Shown here: positions 56,401 to 63,852 of the stretch, piece by piece
How positions within the stretch are numbered: position 1 is the first letter of the stretch
How the letters are laid out: each line of letters opens with the position of its first letter
Assembly: GCA_049325415.1 (NCBI GenBank)
Contig: JBMOLL010000069.1
Coordinates: 1-64,000 of the forward strand
Source of the DNA: JBMOLL01 sp049325415
GTDB taxonomy: Bacteria > Bacteroidota > Bacteroidia > Bacteroidales > GCA-2748055
Reading direction: 5' to 3'
DNA: 64,000 nucleotides
The notes under the pieces: model-generated
The model's input: only the letters and a program-made list of their open reading frames with translations
What the model was told of the DNA's origin: nothing
Database searches by the model: none
Program-made: the position numbers and the translations under genes

Positions 56401-57289
56401 ACATATACAGACCGGCCCGGGTACCCACAAAGAAATTTCCGGAAAGATCATTAAACATGACTGTAACCCTTGAAGAATAAGAGACTTCCGGATCAACAGT
56501 AATTCGAATAAAAGCATCATTTTCAGGATCATATTTATTGAGCCCGTTATTCATGGTTCCCAACCAGATATCTCCATTAATATCCTGATTAATCTGCTCA
56601 ATCCTGACATCACTGATGGTAGCAGGGTCATCAGGATTATTCAAATACAAACTGAATTTCGACGTTTCAATATTATATACACACAGCCCATAGTTCAAAA
56701 CTGTGATCCATAACCTGTTCTGATTATCGGCAAATAAGCGGTAAGCACCTTTCTTAAGTAACGAATCGCCATTTGTTGAAACCGAACTGAAATAATTCAC
56801 TTTGCGGCTTTGCAGTGAATAGGAAAACAAACCGATGTCAGTTCCAATCCATACGGTACCGTAGTGATCTTCAGCCAGAGCGTAAACACTGCTTATGGCT
56901 GAGGATATACTATCCTTAAACCGGGTAAAATTGTCAAAGTCCTGGGAGTAAATATCCAGTCCGTCGATCCCTGCAACCCATAATTTTCCCCTGCTATCCA
57001 ATAACATCGAAGTGATAAGGGTTGAGGAGACCGTTGTACTGTCATGCGGATCGGGCCAGTACGTCTTGATGCTATAGCCATCATACTTGTTCAATCCATT
57101 CTGGGTCCCGAACCATAAAAAGCCCACAGCATCCTGAATGATAACTCTTACCCTGTTGTTTGAAAGACCATCGGCACTGGTCAGATGACTTATTTTATGC
57201 TGCCCCTGAGGCGGTACTTTATACCTCTCCTGGGCATTCACCTTGCTGAGTAGGAAGGTGAACAGAAACAATAAAAATATGACCCTCAT
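53483..57289 (-). CDS. Reg_prop/Y_Y_Y hybrid sensor histidine kinase ending in a receiver domain
   Basis: A 1268-residue membrane sensor. The start at 57289 gives a clean signal/anchor (MRVIFLLFLFTFLLSKVNA); a start at 57367 would add 26 residues before it. A periplasmic double propeller (about 30-700; repeated GFLWFGTQNGLNKYDG-like blades) precedes a Y_Y_Y domain (about 705-790), one TM helix (about 800-822), a coiled coil, HisKA with His914 in NMSHEIRTPMNAIVGF, and HATPase_c (N-box NLMDNAVKFTG, G2 GLGLGLTISKN). The C-terminal receiver carries phospho-acceptor Asp1203 in VILMDIKMPGVDG. The AraC-type HTH that usually ends such proteins is missing. Confidence 0.92.
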   Translation of the reverse strand: MRVIFLLFLFTFLLSKVNAQERYKVPPQGQHKISHLTSADGLSNNRVRVIIQDAVGFLWFGTQNGLNKYDGYSIKTYWPDPHDSTTVSSTLITSMLLDSRGKLWVAGIDGLDIYSQDFDNFTRFKDSISSAISSVYALAEDHYGTVWIGTDIGLFSYSLQSRKVNYFSSVSTNGDSLLKKGAYRLFADNQNRLWITVLNYGLCVYNIETSKFSLYLNNPDDPATISDVRIEQINQDINGDIWLGTMNNGLNKYDPENDAFIRITVDPEVSYSSRVTVMFNDLSGNFFVGTRAGLYMFDKNSGSFFVYASENHNFSKLSQNSINSFFIDNTGTLWIGTFSGGANYMNVNGKAIVHYIAGAKDKQFLSGPNIYPITEDPKGNLWIGTDNGLNFLDRSTYTFRYYTNDPGNPNSLSYNDVKALDWDKSGRLWIGTNMGGLNCLDVKRKNFTRFRHSPDDPGSISGDKVYGVLIDRSDNLWVICNQVSDRRKLCLDMLPAGKTEFIHLSEKPDFGIDEDREGNVYFGALNGFWIFNNTDSTFTLYRNDEFIENVNVLKKDSENGVWIGGTKGLVHYGLDDHSYKWFSKQTGFPISEVFGIVEDDNNGLWVSTASGLFQFPGIVKDISDTTYVRYDQQDGMQSDQFNYNSYYKCKSGEILFGGVNGFNTFFPDKLQKDTILAKVILTDLKISGTSVPIGEKVLGRVVLEKSISVTENLVLDYKHKILTIEFSTLQKNSPSKPLFRTRLVGLDDDWQYRSSGNNLVTYTNLAPGKYIFMVSAANNDGVWNPDPRLLTITVTTPFFREWWFKGALILLFLGMFVIFYYFRTRSVRKLNTVLENKVKNRTAEILEKNRLLEQANLQLQENRKEIIAQKEELEKHKNNLSVLVDERTADLKKALAKAKESDELKSAFFANMSHEIRTPMNAIVGFAGLLEKEGEDRLKKQKFVDIIKTNSRVLLKIIEEIIDLSVIESNQLIIYTAEFDLNVLIDNLYSYYSLNNSNQEVEIRVNNELEANNFVLKSDETRIRQIITNLMDNAVKFTGRGYIELGVSKSSHHLHIYVKDTGIGIPANALDTIFKRFTKIENNRSAFVQGLGLGLTISKNIAEILGGNLTVESEEGKGSRFVFSIPFDRIISVEKTIKTETLKKTDLNWSGKTILIAEDVEVNYLYLKIALEKTEVRILWAKDGREAIEIAEASGKIDVILMDIKMPGVDGLSAAKTIREKNPGQIIIAQTAYARPQEKLEFYNENFDEYITKPISYSELYSILGRFM

Positions 57290-57845
57290 TCCCCCGCTGT
57301 TTAAGAGGATCAATTTAAGAATTATTTGGAATTCTGAAGAAATTCCTGTCGAATATGAAACGAGCATGAGCCAGCTATTTCATTCCCACTGAAAAGCCTT
57401 TATATTCAAGCTCTAATAGCATTTCAACCGCAAAACTCAAACTGAATAAGAGGGTATATCGCTCCGGAAAGGATTTCAGGATACCGGGAAAGCTTATCAA
57501 TCGACCTTACTGAAATTCAGCAGAGATGAATCTTAAAGTTATGGTACTTGAAAACTGGAAGAAAAACGATTTAAAACCTGAAAACCGGGGATTTATTGAA
57601 AGAAGGTGGTTTTCTACAAAAAACGCTACAAATATGATAAACAAAGATTTTCAGATAACTTATACAAATTTTTTATGCCCACTGGTGTCTTATCGACAGG
57701 AAAAGCAAAAGGTTCCTCCGTTCAATCGATCATATCCATTAATGATTTTGCATAAATCTTTAATCTGCAGATCATTGAAACGGAAGCTGATCAAATCCTG
57801 TTTCAATCGAAAGCAAGAATCCTGAACCAGGTTAGCCCCGGCTTT
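57290..57845. other. intergenic region upstream of the hybrid kinase
   Basis: About 555 bases between the hybrid kinase start and the PstS-like stop. It should hold the kinase promoter. An open frame at 57526-57825 lacks protein-like character. No RNA gene or strong hairpin recognised. Confidence 0.45.
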
Positions 57846-58829
57846 CTACTCCAATGATTTCAGACTGAGATTAGTCTCGACATTATTAAAATTACAACAA
57901 CCGTTATTTCTGGCTAATTCCTGCCCATCCGTAAGTACCCATTTCAGAAAATGCCTGAGCTTTGGATCTATTGGCTTATCCTTGTAGACAAAAGATAAGC
58001 GGCGACAGAGGTTTTTTGGATACAATCCAAGCCAGATAGCACGATAAATCTCCTCTTTAGTTCCATAGGATTGTTCGGCCCTGTCAACCCTTCCATCCAT
58101 ATCCATATCAACAGGGACAACCTGTATCCCGGGGATCTGATTGCCGGTTTCGGCGTCATAGGCAAAAGACAGATTACAATACCCTAAAGAGCCTGGATTT
58201 GCCCTGATCATTTTAATCATCTCTTCATCTCCGCTAACCATTTCTCCTTTCAGTTCAGCCTGTGTTCTCAGCAGGAAATTTGCCAGGATTTCAGCACAGC
58301 CGGACGCATCTTCACGTGTAAAGATTTTTACAGGTTCCTTAGCCTCCGTTTTCAGTAATTGTCCCCATGAATAAGGTTTTCCGCCTGTAAATAACTCTGC
58401 GAGTATCCGCGGACTCAAACCCTGACTTAAAACGCCTTCCCGAAATGGATTATCTGCATTCATCACCAGTACAACCGCGTCTTTGGCTACAGGAACCTGG
58501 TAGAGTCCTTTTTGCATTTCCATTGCATTCAGTTCCCTTGAGACCATGGCGAGATCCACTTCATTGGCCAGTAATTCATCAATTCCTTTTCCTGTTCCTG
58601 ACTTTTCGACCTGGATATCCACTCCTGGATAGAGCTTTTTGTAAGCATCGGCCCACTTTATTGCAAAAGGATAAAGGGCATATGCACCGGAAATCAGAAT
58701 TGTTCCGGTGATTGCCTGGTCATCTTTAGTAGGATTCTGGGTGGTAACTTTCCTTGAATCAGGAGACTGACATGTCGATATCGCCAGGCTCAATACTGCA
58801 CTGGTTGATATCAGTGTTAAAGTCTTCAT
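57846..58829 (-). CDS. PstS-like phosphate-binding ABC transporter lipoprotein
   Basis: A 327-residue substrate-binding protein from ATG 58829, with signal MKTLTLISTSAVLSLAIS and likely lipid attachment at Cys21 (STC). The phosphate-binding signature is visible: ISGAYALYPFAIKWADAYKK (about 46-65), SGTGKGIDELL (about 76-86), and EVDLAMVSREL (about 89-99). Later, FTREDASGCAEIL replaces the usual R-x-SGT segment. No pstC, pstA or pstB is adjacent. It may bind phosphate or a similar oxyanion for a distant transporter or for sensing. Confidence 0.87.
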   Translation of the reverse strand: MKTLTLISTSAVLSLAISTCQSPDSRKVTTQNPTKDDQAITGTILISGAYALYPFAIKWADAYKKLYPGVDIQVEKSGTGKGIDELLANEVDLAMVSRELNAMEMQKGLYQVPVAKDAVVLVMNADNPFREGVLSQGLSPRILAELFTGGKPYSWGQLLKTEAKEPVKIFTREDASGCAEILANFLLRTQAELKGEMVSGDEEMIKMIRANPGSLGYCNLSFAYDAETGNQIPGIQVVPVDMDMDGRVDRAEQSYGTKEEIYRAIWLGLYPKNLCRRLSFVYKDKPIDPKLRHFLKWVLTDGQELARNNGCCNFNNVETNLSLKSLE

Positions 58830-59450
58830 TTTTTTTGTAAAGTTACCCCGAAATGGGCTATCTGCCAATCAGATAACTTGTTTTCTGTCATGTCGTTCAC
58901 ATGTTTCTGAACATCTGATATTACTTAGTTAACCGGAAAAAAGTGTTTTTAAGTCTATTGGCTCCTTGAGATTATTTTGAATGAAGGCAATATCAAAAAG
59001 ATAATATGCAATTTAATATCTTATAATCAATCAGTTACATTTGAACTAATATTGAAAGATTTGATTTAAGGCCCCAGATCGCCTCATTCCCAAACCTTCT
59101 CCAGTTCACCGGTCAAACCATTACTTGTACCTTAAGCTATATTGCTTATTTTTAGCCTTATACGAAGTATGGCCATTTTTGCTATACTAATATGTATTTG
59201 ACATAGAATGCATTACGTAAAAGAAGGGCTTTGTTTCAGTAATGTTACAGAGGATATAAACAAAATGGGGTTAACTTGTTGTTTTCCATGTAATAACACC
59301 TATTTCTAAGTAGCAGGGGCAGGATTGCTCGCAAGCTCGCGGACCTGGGGGGAGCTGTACTAAGGAAAACCCTTGCTGTCCCTTTGGGCCAGCTACGGTC
59401 TTTTTTCATTTCGGGTGTCCCTGAAAAAGAGTTTCCGGTCACCGGAAATG
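58830..59450. other. intergenic region with tRNA 3'-end relic and long inverted repeat
   Basis: No gene is seen. At 59309-59326 there is an 18-base stretch matching the tRNA-fMet 3' end and flank (59491-59508) at 16 of 18 bases in the same orientation. From about 59356 to 59493 the DNA forms a nested inverted repeat: tactaaggaaaa (59356-59367) against 59482-59493, and tcttttttcatttc (59399-59412) against the mirror stretch starting at 59445. A small hairpin sits at 58859-58875 in front of the PstS-like gene. Confidence 0.5.
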
Positions 59451-59486
59451 AAAAAAGCCCTCCGGACTATCGTCCGGAAGGCTTTT
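59451..59486 (-). terminator. intrinsic terminator downstream of tRNA-fMet
   Basis: Hairpin gcc-ct-ccggac / gtccgg-aa-ggc centred on a tatc loop (59457-59483), with an A-run on the left that is a T-run on the minus strand and a short T-run on the right. It ends about 7 bases beyond the tRNA 3' end, as expected for the tRNA transcript, and looks bidirectional. Confidence 0.75.
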
Positions 59487-59492
59487 CCTTAG

Positions 59493-59565
59493 TAGCGGGG
59501 GCAGGACTCGAACCTGCGGCCTTTGGGTTATGAGCCCAACGAGCTACCAACTGCTCCACCCCGCA
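59493..59565 (-). tRNA. initiator tRNA-fMet (anticodon CAU)
   Basis: A 73-nt cloverleaf without encoded CCA. The anticodon loop is CTCATAA, flanked by the three consecutive G-C pairs (GGG/CCC) that mark initiator tRNAs. The acceptor stem GCGGGG pairs with CCCCGC. Positions 1 and 72 are T and T, so they do not pair, another initiator hallmark (C and A in E. coli). The T-loop reads GGTTCGAGTCC. An elongator Met or Ile2 tRNA would lack these features. It is preceded by a perfect Bacteroidota promoter and a transcribed repeat array, and followed by a terminator. Confidence 0.95.
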
Positions 59566-59566
59566 A

Positions 59567-59766
59567 TATATTTTTTGCTTGTAAACTGCCTTCATCCGCC
59601 GAAGCTTCAGCGAAGGCGGGTCCACCCCGCAATATATTCTTTTGCTTGTAAACTGCCTTCATCCGCCGAAGCTTTAGCGAAGGCGGGTCCACCCCGCAAT
59701 ATATTTTTTTGCTTGTAAACTGCCTTCGTCCGCCGAAGCTTCAGCGAAGGCGGGTCCACCCCGCAA
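59567..59766 (-). repeat. three tandem 66-67 bp repeats in the tRNA-fMet leader
   Basis: Units 59567-59632, 59633-59699 and 59700-59766 are nearly identical. Each ends with tccaccccgcaa, the complement of the tRNA's own first bases, which also occurs at 59555-59566 inside the tRNA. Each unit carries an imperfect hairpin (ccgcc...ggcgg around gaagcttcagcgaa). The hairpin core looks like a dispersed Bacteroidota repeat, but I cannot confirm its genome-wide copy number here. The array lies between the tRNA promoter and the tRNA, so it should be transcribed as a 5' leader. Confidence 0.9.
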
Positions 59767-59807
59767 AATATCTTATGTAATGAACGCCTGCTCTGTATTA
59801 GCGGTGG

Positions 59808-59838
59808 CAAATTTACCTTAATTCGTCAGATATGCAAA
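59808..59838 (-). promoter_or_regulatory. promoter of the tRNA-fMet transcript
   Basis: On the minus strand TTTG (59838-59835), a 19-base spacer, then TAAATTTG (59815-59808): an exact match to the Bacteroidota -33/-7 consensus. Transcription would start near 59803 and run through the repeat array into the tRNA. Confidence 0.75.
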
Positions 59839-59909
59839 AGAAAAAGACAAAAATATTTTATACTGCGTCCCGAAAGAGGATCTCAGGGGTGCTGTTCCTG
59901 TAAAACCAC

Positions 59910-59917
59910 TATATTTG
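59910..59917 (+). promoter_or_regulatory. -7 element of the superoxide reductase-like gene
   Basis: TATATTTG matches TAnnTTTG, 26 bases before the ATG at 59944. No clear -33 element was found. It is divergent from the tRNA promoter. Confidence 0.45.
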
Positions 59918-59943
59918 AAAAGGATATTAAAAAGTGCAAAATT

Positions 59944-60327
59944 ATGCCCAGAGTATTTACCCCTGTAGATATTTCCCTGGAGGAAAAAGAAGTCAGAAAA
60001 GACTATTTCGATCGTCATACCCCCGTTATTATCTGTGACAAACAGACCCGGCGCGGAGAAAAATTCAAGGTAAAAGTCAGGATGGGAACGGAATATCCGC
60101 ATCCCGATGATGCCGATCATTATATCAGTTATGTGCAGCTCTGGAACAGGGAAACCTTTATTGCTGAGATCCATTTTGCCCCGGGTGCCCTTGGCGGTCA
60201 GGCCGGGCATGTGGAAGTGGATTTTTTTATCGTCCCAAAAATGACCATGAACGTGGCTGCCATGGCTGTCTGCACCAAACATGGCCTCTGGCAGAGCGAA
60301 TCAGTTGAGGTAAGTGTGACGGATTGA
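59944..60327 (+). CDS. superoxide reductase / neelaredoxin-like (class II SORL)
   Basis: A 127-residue non-heme iron protein that reduces superoxide to peroxide. The Fe(His)4Cys ligands are in place: His in FDRHTPVI (about 25), His in YPHPDDADHYI (about 53 and 59), and Cys and His in CTKHGLWQ (about 109 and 112). The N-terminal desulforedoxin zinc domain of two-centre enzymes is absent, so it is of the neelaredoxin (one-centre) type. The usual Glu-Lys before the first His is Asp-Arg. It suggests an anaerobe or microaerobe that meets oxygen. Confidence 0.9.
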   Translation: MPRVFTPVDISLEEKEVRKDYFDRHTPVIICDKQTRRGEKFKVKVRMGTEYPHPDDADHYISYVQLWNRETFIAEIHFAPGALGGQAGHVEVDFFIVPKMTMNVAAMAVCTKHGLWQSESVEVSVTD

Positions 60328-60696
60328 TTATTTACGGAAGATAAAATACACCGCCAGGACCAGAAAAAGAAAGCCGACAAAATGGTTCCAGCGGAGGGTC
60401 TCATTCCGGAAAGCAATGAGCGTAAATACGGTAAAAGTGATGAGGGTGATCACTTCCTGAATGACCTTGAGCTGAACAAGTGTAAAAGGACCGCCATTCT
60501 CCCTGAAGCCGATGCGATTGGCCGGGACCTGGAAAAAATACTCAAACAGCGCAATTCCCCAGCTTAAAAGAATAATGATCAGAAGGGGCAGTCCTGCAAA
60601 CCACTTCATATCCCGGAACCGGAGATGACCATACCAGGCCAGCGTCATAAATGTATTGGAAAGGACAAGCAATCCAATGGTATACAAACCTTTCAC
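60328..60696 (-). CDS. DUF486 family small membrane protein (DMT-like)
   Basis: A 122-residue inner membrane protein with four hydrophobic segments. Family features: LLVLSNTFMTLAWYGHLRF (about 9-27), the middle SWGIALFEYFFQVPANRIGF (about 45-64) and GGPFTLVQLKVIQEVITL (about 68-85). DUF486 is a relative of small multidrug/DMT transporters with no proven substrate. Its stop is directly adjacent to that of the convergent superoxide reductase-like gene. Confidence 0.87.
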   Translation of the reverse strand: MKGLYTIGLLVLSNTFMTLAWYGHLRFRDMKWFAGLPLLIIILLSWGIALFEYFFQVPANRIGFRENGGPFTLVQLKVIQEVITLITFTVFTLIAFRNETLRWNHFVGFLFLVLAVYFIFRK

Positions 60697-60858
60697 TTCG
60701 TCTGAAATTAAAATCCGGCAAATGTAAAGATATTTCAGCCTCGTGATCCGCGACTATCAGGATTTTTCATTCAGGGTTTTCGGCAACTGCTAACCCCGGT
60801 TCATGGCATTATTGGCATAACATTTGTTTTATATCCGGAAAGGTTAAAGGATAACAGC

Positions 60859-61401
60859 ATGAAAACACTTATTCTGACCACGGTTTTGTCCCTCCTGCTG
60901 CTTCCGGTGTTCTCACAGGAAGAGCCGGTCAAGAGCAACCTGATTCTCATCCTTACAGAAAAGGATATTCTTTCAGATCAGCTTTCTTCTGTTTCTTCAC
61001 TCCTGAAAAATGAAGGATACAGGATCGACAGGCGTAAATCAGATAACACGACCCTGGTAACCAAACCGAAGCGAATGAACAGCAACAAGAATGAGGTGCA
61101 ATATATCATTGAAATAGCCTGCAGGGATAAAAGCCTGGAAGCCCGTTGCAGGATCCTCGATAATTCCCTTTCCGACAGCTGGATCCCGGCATCATCCACG
61201 GGACCTGAAGAAAGCAGCCGATATGGGGGCTGGATGATCCTCGATAAACTGGCAAGGACCCTTGGCACTTCATTCAATGGCCGGCTGGAATATAAAAGGG
61301 AACCGGAGGCCCCATCCTCCTGGTTCGACCAGCTGTACCTGAGCCGGAACGGCAGGGAATCAGGGAAAGATGAACTCCGTATTTCGAGTTATTTAGCCTG
61401 A
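60859..61401 (+). CDS. secreted protein of unknown function
   Basis: A 180-residue protein with signal peptide (MKTLILTTVLSLLLLPVFSQ) and a soluble domain containing an early aliphatic strand (NLILILTEKDILSDQ), charged middle part and a C-terminal helix-rich segment. Two Cys (IACRDK and EARCRIL) could form a disulfide. I do not recognise a family. It lies 65 bases before the 7TMR-DISM kinase gene on the same strand and may be co-transcribed. Confidence 0.65.
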   Translation: MKTLILTTVLSLLLLPVFSQEEPVKSNLILILTEKDILSDQLSSVSSLLKNEGYRIDRRKSDNTTLVTKPKRMNSNKNEVQYIIEIACRDKSLEARCRILDNSLSDSWIPASSTGPEESSRYGGWMILDKLARTLGTSFNGRLEYKREPEAPSSWFDQLYLSRNGRESGKDELRISSYLA

Positions 61402-61466
61402 AGGCAGGATTTCTGAAAAAAGAGTCCTAATATTGTATAGGAATTTAATGCCAGGAATCGTATTCC

Positions 61467-63515
61467 ATGAAAAGACGTCTCCGGATAGGGCTCACTGTAT
61501 TATTCATTCTCGCAGTAATGAATCCCGGTATAAAAGCCGCGGTACAGGATTCAGCCGGAATGCAGGCTTTCCTCGACCTGCGGCAGCCGGAAAATGAAAG
61601 CCGGCAGATCTACAGCCTGTCAGGCACCTGGGAGTTTTACTGGGAACAACTGCTTACACCGGCCGATTTCAGTCAGCCCGATGCTCCTCATCCCGATCTG
61701 CTGGTCGCCGTGCCTTCCTACTGGTCGGGCTATAAGCTTAACGGGAAAAAGCTATCCCGCTTCGGTTATGGAAGCTACCGGCTCAGGATCCTCCTGCCTC
61801 CCCTTCCCGGAGACAAGGACACACTGGCCCTCCTGATCCCTGTTTTTGACACATCCTATGAACTGTTTCTGAACGGGAAAAAGGTAGCTTCAAATGGAAA
61901 AACCGGCCGGAGTGCCGAAGAAAGTGAACCCGGCTATCGTCCGCTTATCCATGTGTTCACACCCGAGTCCGACACCCTGGATCTGCTGGTGCAGGTTTCG
62001 AATTACAGTCACCGGAGGGGTGGCTTCTGGAAGAACATGTACCTTGGACAGGCGAGGGAAATCAGGAAAATGGATTTCCGCTCCCAAACCAGCCAGGAAT
62101 ACAGTCAGGCCATCCTCCTGGCTTTTGCACTTTTCTTTATCATCTTCCAGGTTCTGCTGCAAAAAGACCGGGTAATGATTTACTTTGCCCTGGCACTGCT
62201 GGGTATCTATTTCCGGTCACTTTCCACCGATCACTATTTCATCAGCCAGTTTTTCTCCATATCCTGGAGTAACCTGATCCGGCTGGAATATTTAAGTACC
62301 TATCTGGCCTATATTTTTGGCGCCTGGTATCTCTATAATCTCTTCCCGACGGCAATCCTGAAAAAACTGACCTATGTAAACTGTGCAATAATGCTGGTTC
62401 TCGCTCTTATGGTAGTTTTTATGCCGGTAAACCGCTTCGCCTATACCATAACACTCTTCCAGCTTATTTCCACCACCCTGTTTGCCTATTACCTGATCAG
62501 GAGTATGCTGGGCATGTTCAGAAAAAGGGTTTATGACACGGTCTACTTTATTAATTTCCTGATCATAATCTACGGCGAAGTTCACGACTTCATGCTGTCA
62601 CAGTCGGTTGTTATGCCGCTGAACGGCTATATCATGCCGTATGTCCTGCTCATTTTTGCCTTTATCCAGGCCAGCATGCTCATTGCCCAATGGGTGGAAG
62701 CCTTTAAAAAGACGGAGAAACTGCACGCTGAAAATATCTTTATCAATGAAAACCTGGAGAAGATCGTTCAGGAACGCACCATTCAGCTGAATGAAAAAAA
62801 CCGGCAGCTTGAAGACAGCATTGAACTGAAAAACAGGCTTTTTTCCATAATCGCTCATGATCTGAAATCCCCGATCGGAAGTCTGCAACAGTTTACCGAC
62901 CTGGTTCTGGCTGAAGACTCCGTAAAAAATCAGAAAAAAATCCTTCGTACCATCCGGCAAATGACCAACTCGGTCATCCACCTGATCGATAACCTGATCT
63001 TCTGGGGAATGAGCCAGAATAACCAGATCAATTACCAGCCCTTCCGTGGAGGGATCAAGACCAGTGTAAACAGTGTTCTGAAAACACTGGAAGAAAATGC
63101 TGCATTAAAGGAAATTGTCTTCGATGACCGCTCCGATCCTGATATGGTGGCATATTTTGATCCGCAACTGCTGGAGATCTCCCTTAGGAATGTGATAACC
63201 AATTCCTTGAAATTCACACAGAAAGGAGGAAAGATTTTAGTACTGACTGCCCTGGAAGAAAATGAAAACCGGGTACGGATCACTGTTCAGGATACGGGAG
63301 TGGGCATGGTGGATAAGAAACTGGAGGAGATTATGTCCGGGAAGAAAACCGAATCCGAACCGGGTACCTCAAGTGAGAAAGGCACAGGGCTGGGTTTATC
63401 CCTTGTTTTTGACCTGATGAGAATAAACAGGGGTACGGTCGAAATCAACAGCACTCCCGGAGAAGGAACGGCCGTTCATCTCTATCTCCCGCTTAATCCT
63501 CCTGTTCTGGAATAA
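61467..63515 (+). CDS. 7TMR-DISM sensor histidine kinase
   Basis: A 682-residue membrane kinase. Signal peptide (about 1-25), an N-terminal galactose-binding-like 7TMR-DISM extracellular domain (about 30-195; LSGTWEFYWEQLL and YGSYRLRILLP), seven hydrophobic segments (about 212-420), a coiled coil, HisKA with His464 in LFSIIAHDLKSPIGS, and HATPase_c (about 560-680; NVITNSLKFTQ, DTGVGM, GTGLGLSLVF). There is no receiver. Such kinases sense small carbohydrates or carboxylates by inference. No response regulator is adjacent. Confidence 0.92.
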   Translation: MKRRLRIGLTVLFILAVMNPGIKAAVQDSAGMQAFLDLRQPENESRQIYSLSGTWEFYWEQLLTPADFSQPDAPHPDLLVAVPSYWSGYKLNGKKLSRFGYGSYRLRILLPPLPGDKDTLALLIPVFDTSYELFLNGKKVASNGKTGRSAEESEPGYRPLIHVFTPESDTLDLLVQVSNYSHRRGGFWKNMYLGQAREIRKMDFRSQTSQEYSQAILLAFALFFIIFQVLLQKDRVMIYFALALLGIYFRSLSTDHYFISQFFSISWSNLIRLEYLSTYLAYIFGAWYLYNLFPTAILKKLTYVNCAIMLVLALMVVFMPVNRFAYTITLFQLISTTLFAYYLIRSMLGMFRKRVYDTVYFINFLIIIYGEVHDFMLSQSVVMPLNGYIMPYVLLIFAFIQASMLIAQWVEAFKKTEKLHAENIFINENLEKIVQERTIQLNEKNRQLEDSIELKNRLFSIIAHDLKSPIGSLQQFTDLVLAEDSVKNQKKILRTIRQMTNSVIHLIDNLIFWGMSQNNQINYQPFRGGIKTSVNSVLKTLEENAALKEIVFDDRSDPDMVAYFDPQLLEISLRNVITNSLKFTQKGGKILVLTALEENENRVRITVQDTGVGMVDKKLEEIMSGKKTESEPGTSSEKGTGLGLSLVFDLMRINRGTVEINSTPGEGTAVHLYLPLNPPVLE

Positions 63516-63519
63516 GAGT

Positions 63520-63735
63520 TCACCCTTTCAGCCGGGCCTCCCTGATGCTCAGAAAGGCAATAAATACTAATCCACTCACAAGCAATATCTTGCCTATCGG
63601 GCAGTAAACCCTGCAGAAAAATGTATCACCTGCACCGCAGGCCCCTGCGAGACAACCTGCAAGGATCATAACCAGCATCACTCCGAACATGATCAAAGCC
63701 GACAACAATAACATCCGTGCTACACCTGCTTTCAT
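63520..63735 (-). CDS. small hydrophobic protein of unknown function
   Basis: A 71-residue protein with two membrane segments (about 8-27 and 49-65) and four Cys in the loop between them (GCLAGACGAGDTFFCRVYCP), a spacing that could bind metal or form disulfides. The true start may be Met8. It has no recognised family. It is divergent from the FNR-like gene with a CRP/FNR-type palindrome between them. Confidence 0.5.
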   Translation of the reverse strand: MKAGVARMLLLSALIMFGVMLVMILAGCLAGACGAGDTFFCRVYCPIGKILLVSGLVFIAFLSIREARLKG

Positions 63736-63813
63736 AGTCTGACATTTCCGGCAAGATAAGCTTCTAACCCGCTGCCGGTCAATAATTATACTGTGATATA
63801 ATTCCTACCTGTT

Positions 63814-63829
63814 TGTGATATTCATCACT
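63814..63829. promoter_or_regulatory. CRP/FNR-type palindrome
   Basis: TGTGA, six bases, TCAC(T) at 63814-63829 resembles the TGTGA-N6-TCACA consensus. It is 24 bases before the start of a CRP/FNR-family gene and between it and the divergent small membrane gene, suggesting autoregulation. A lone TGTGA occurs again at 63792-63796. Confidence 0.5.
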
Positions 63830-63852
63830 ATTCCCTAACTTGTTCAAAAAAG

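Noticed and set aside
57526..57825. 99-codon plus-strand ORF
   Set aside because: Lys/Asn-rich, no domain-like pattern, no promoter and AT-rich intergenic context.
59567..59766. Short CRISPR array
   Set aside because: Units are adjacent with no unique spacers and there are no cas genes.
59530..59810. Open frames on both strands across the tandem repeats
   Set aside because: They are produced by the 66-67 bp repeat; the translation is itself repetitive and one frame runs into the tRNA.
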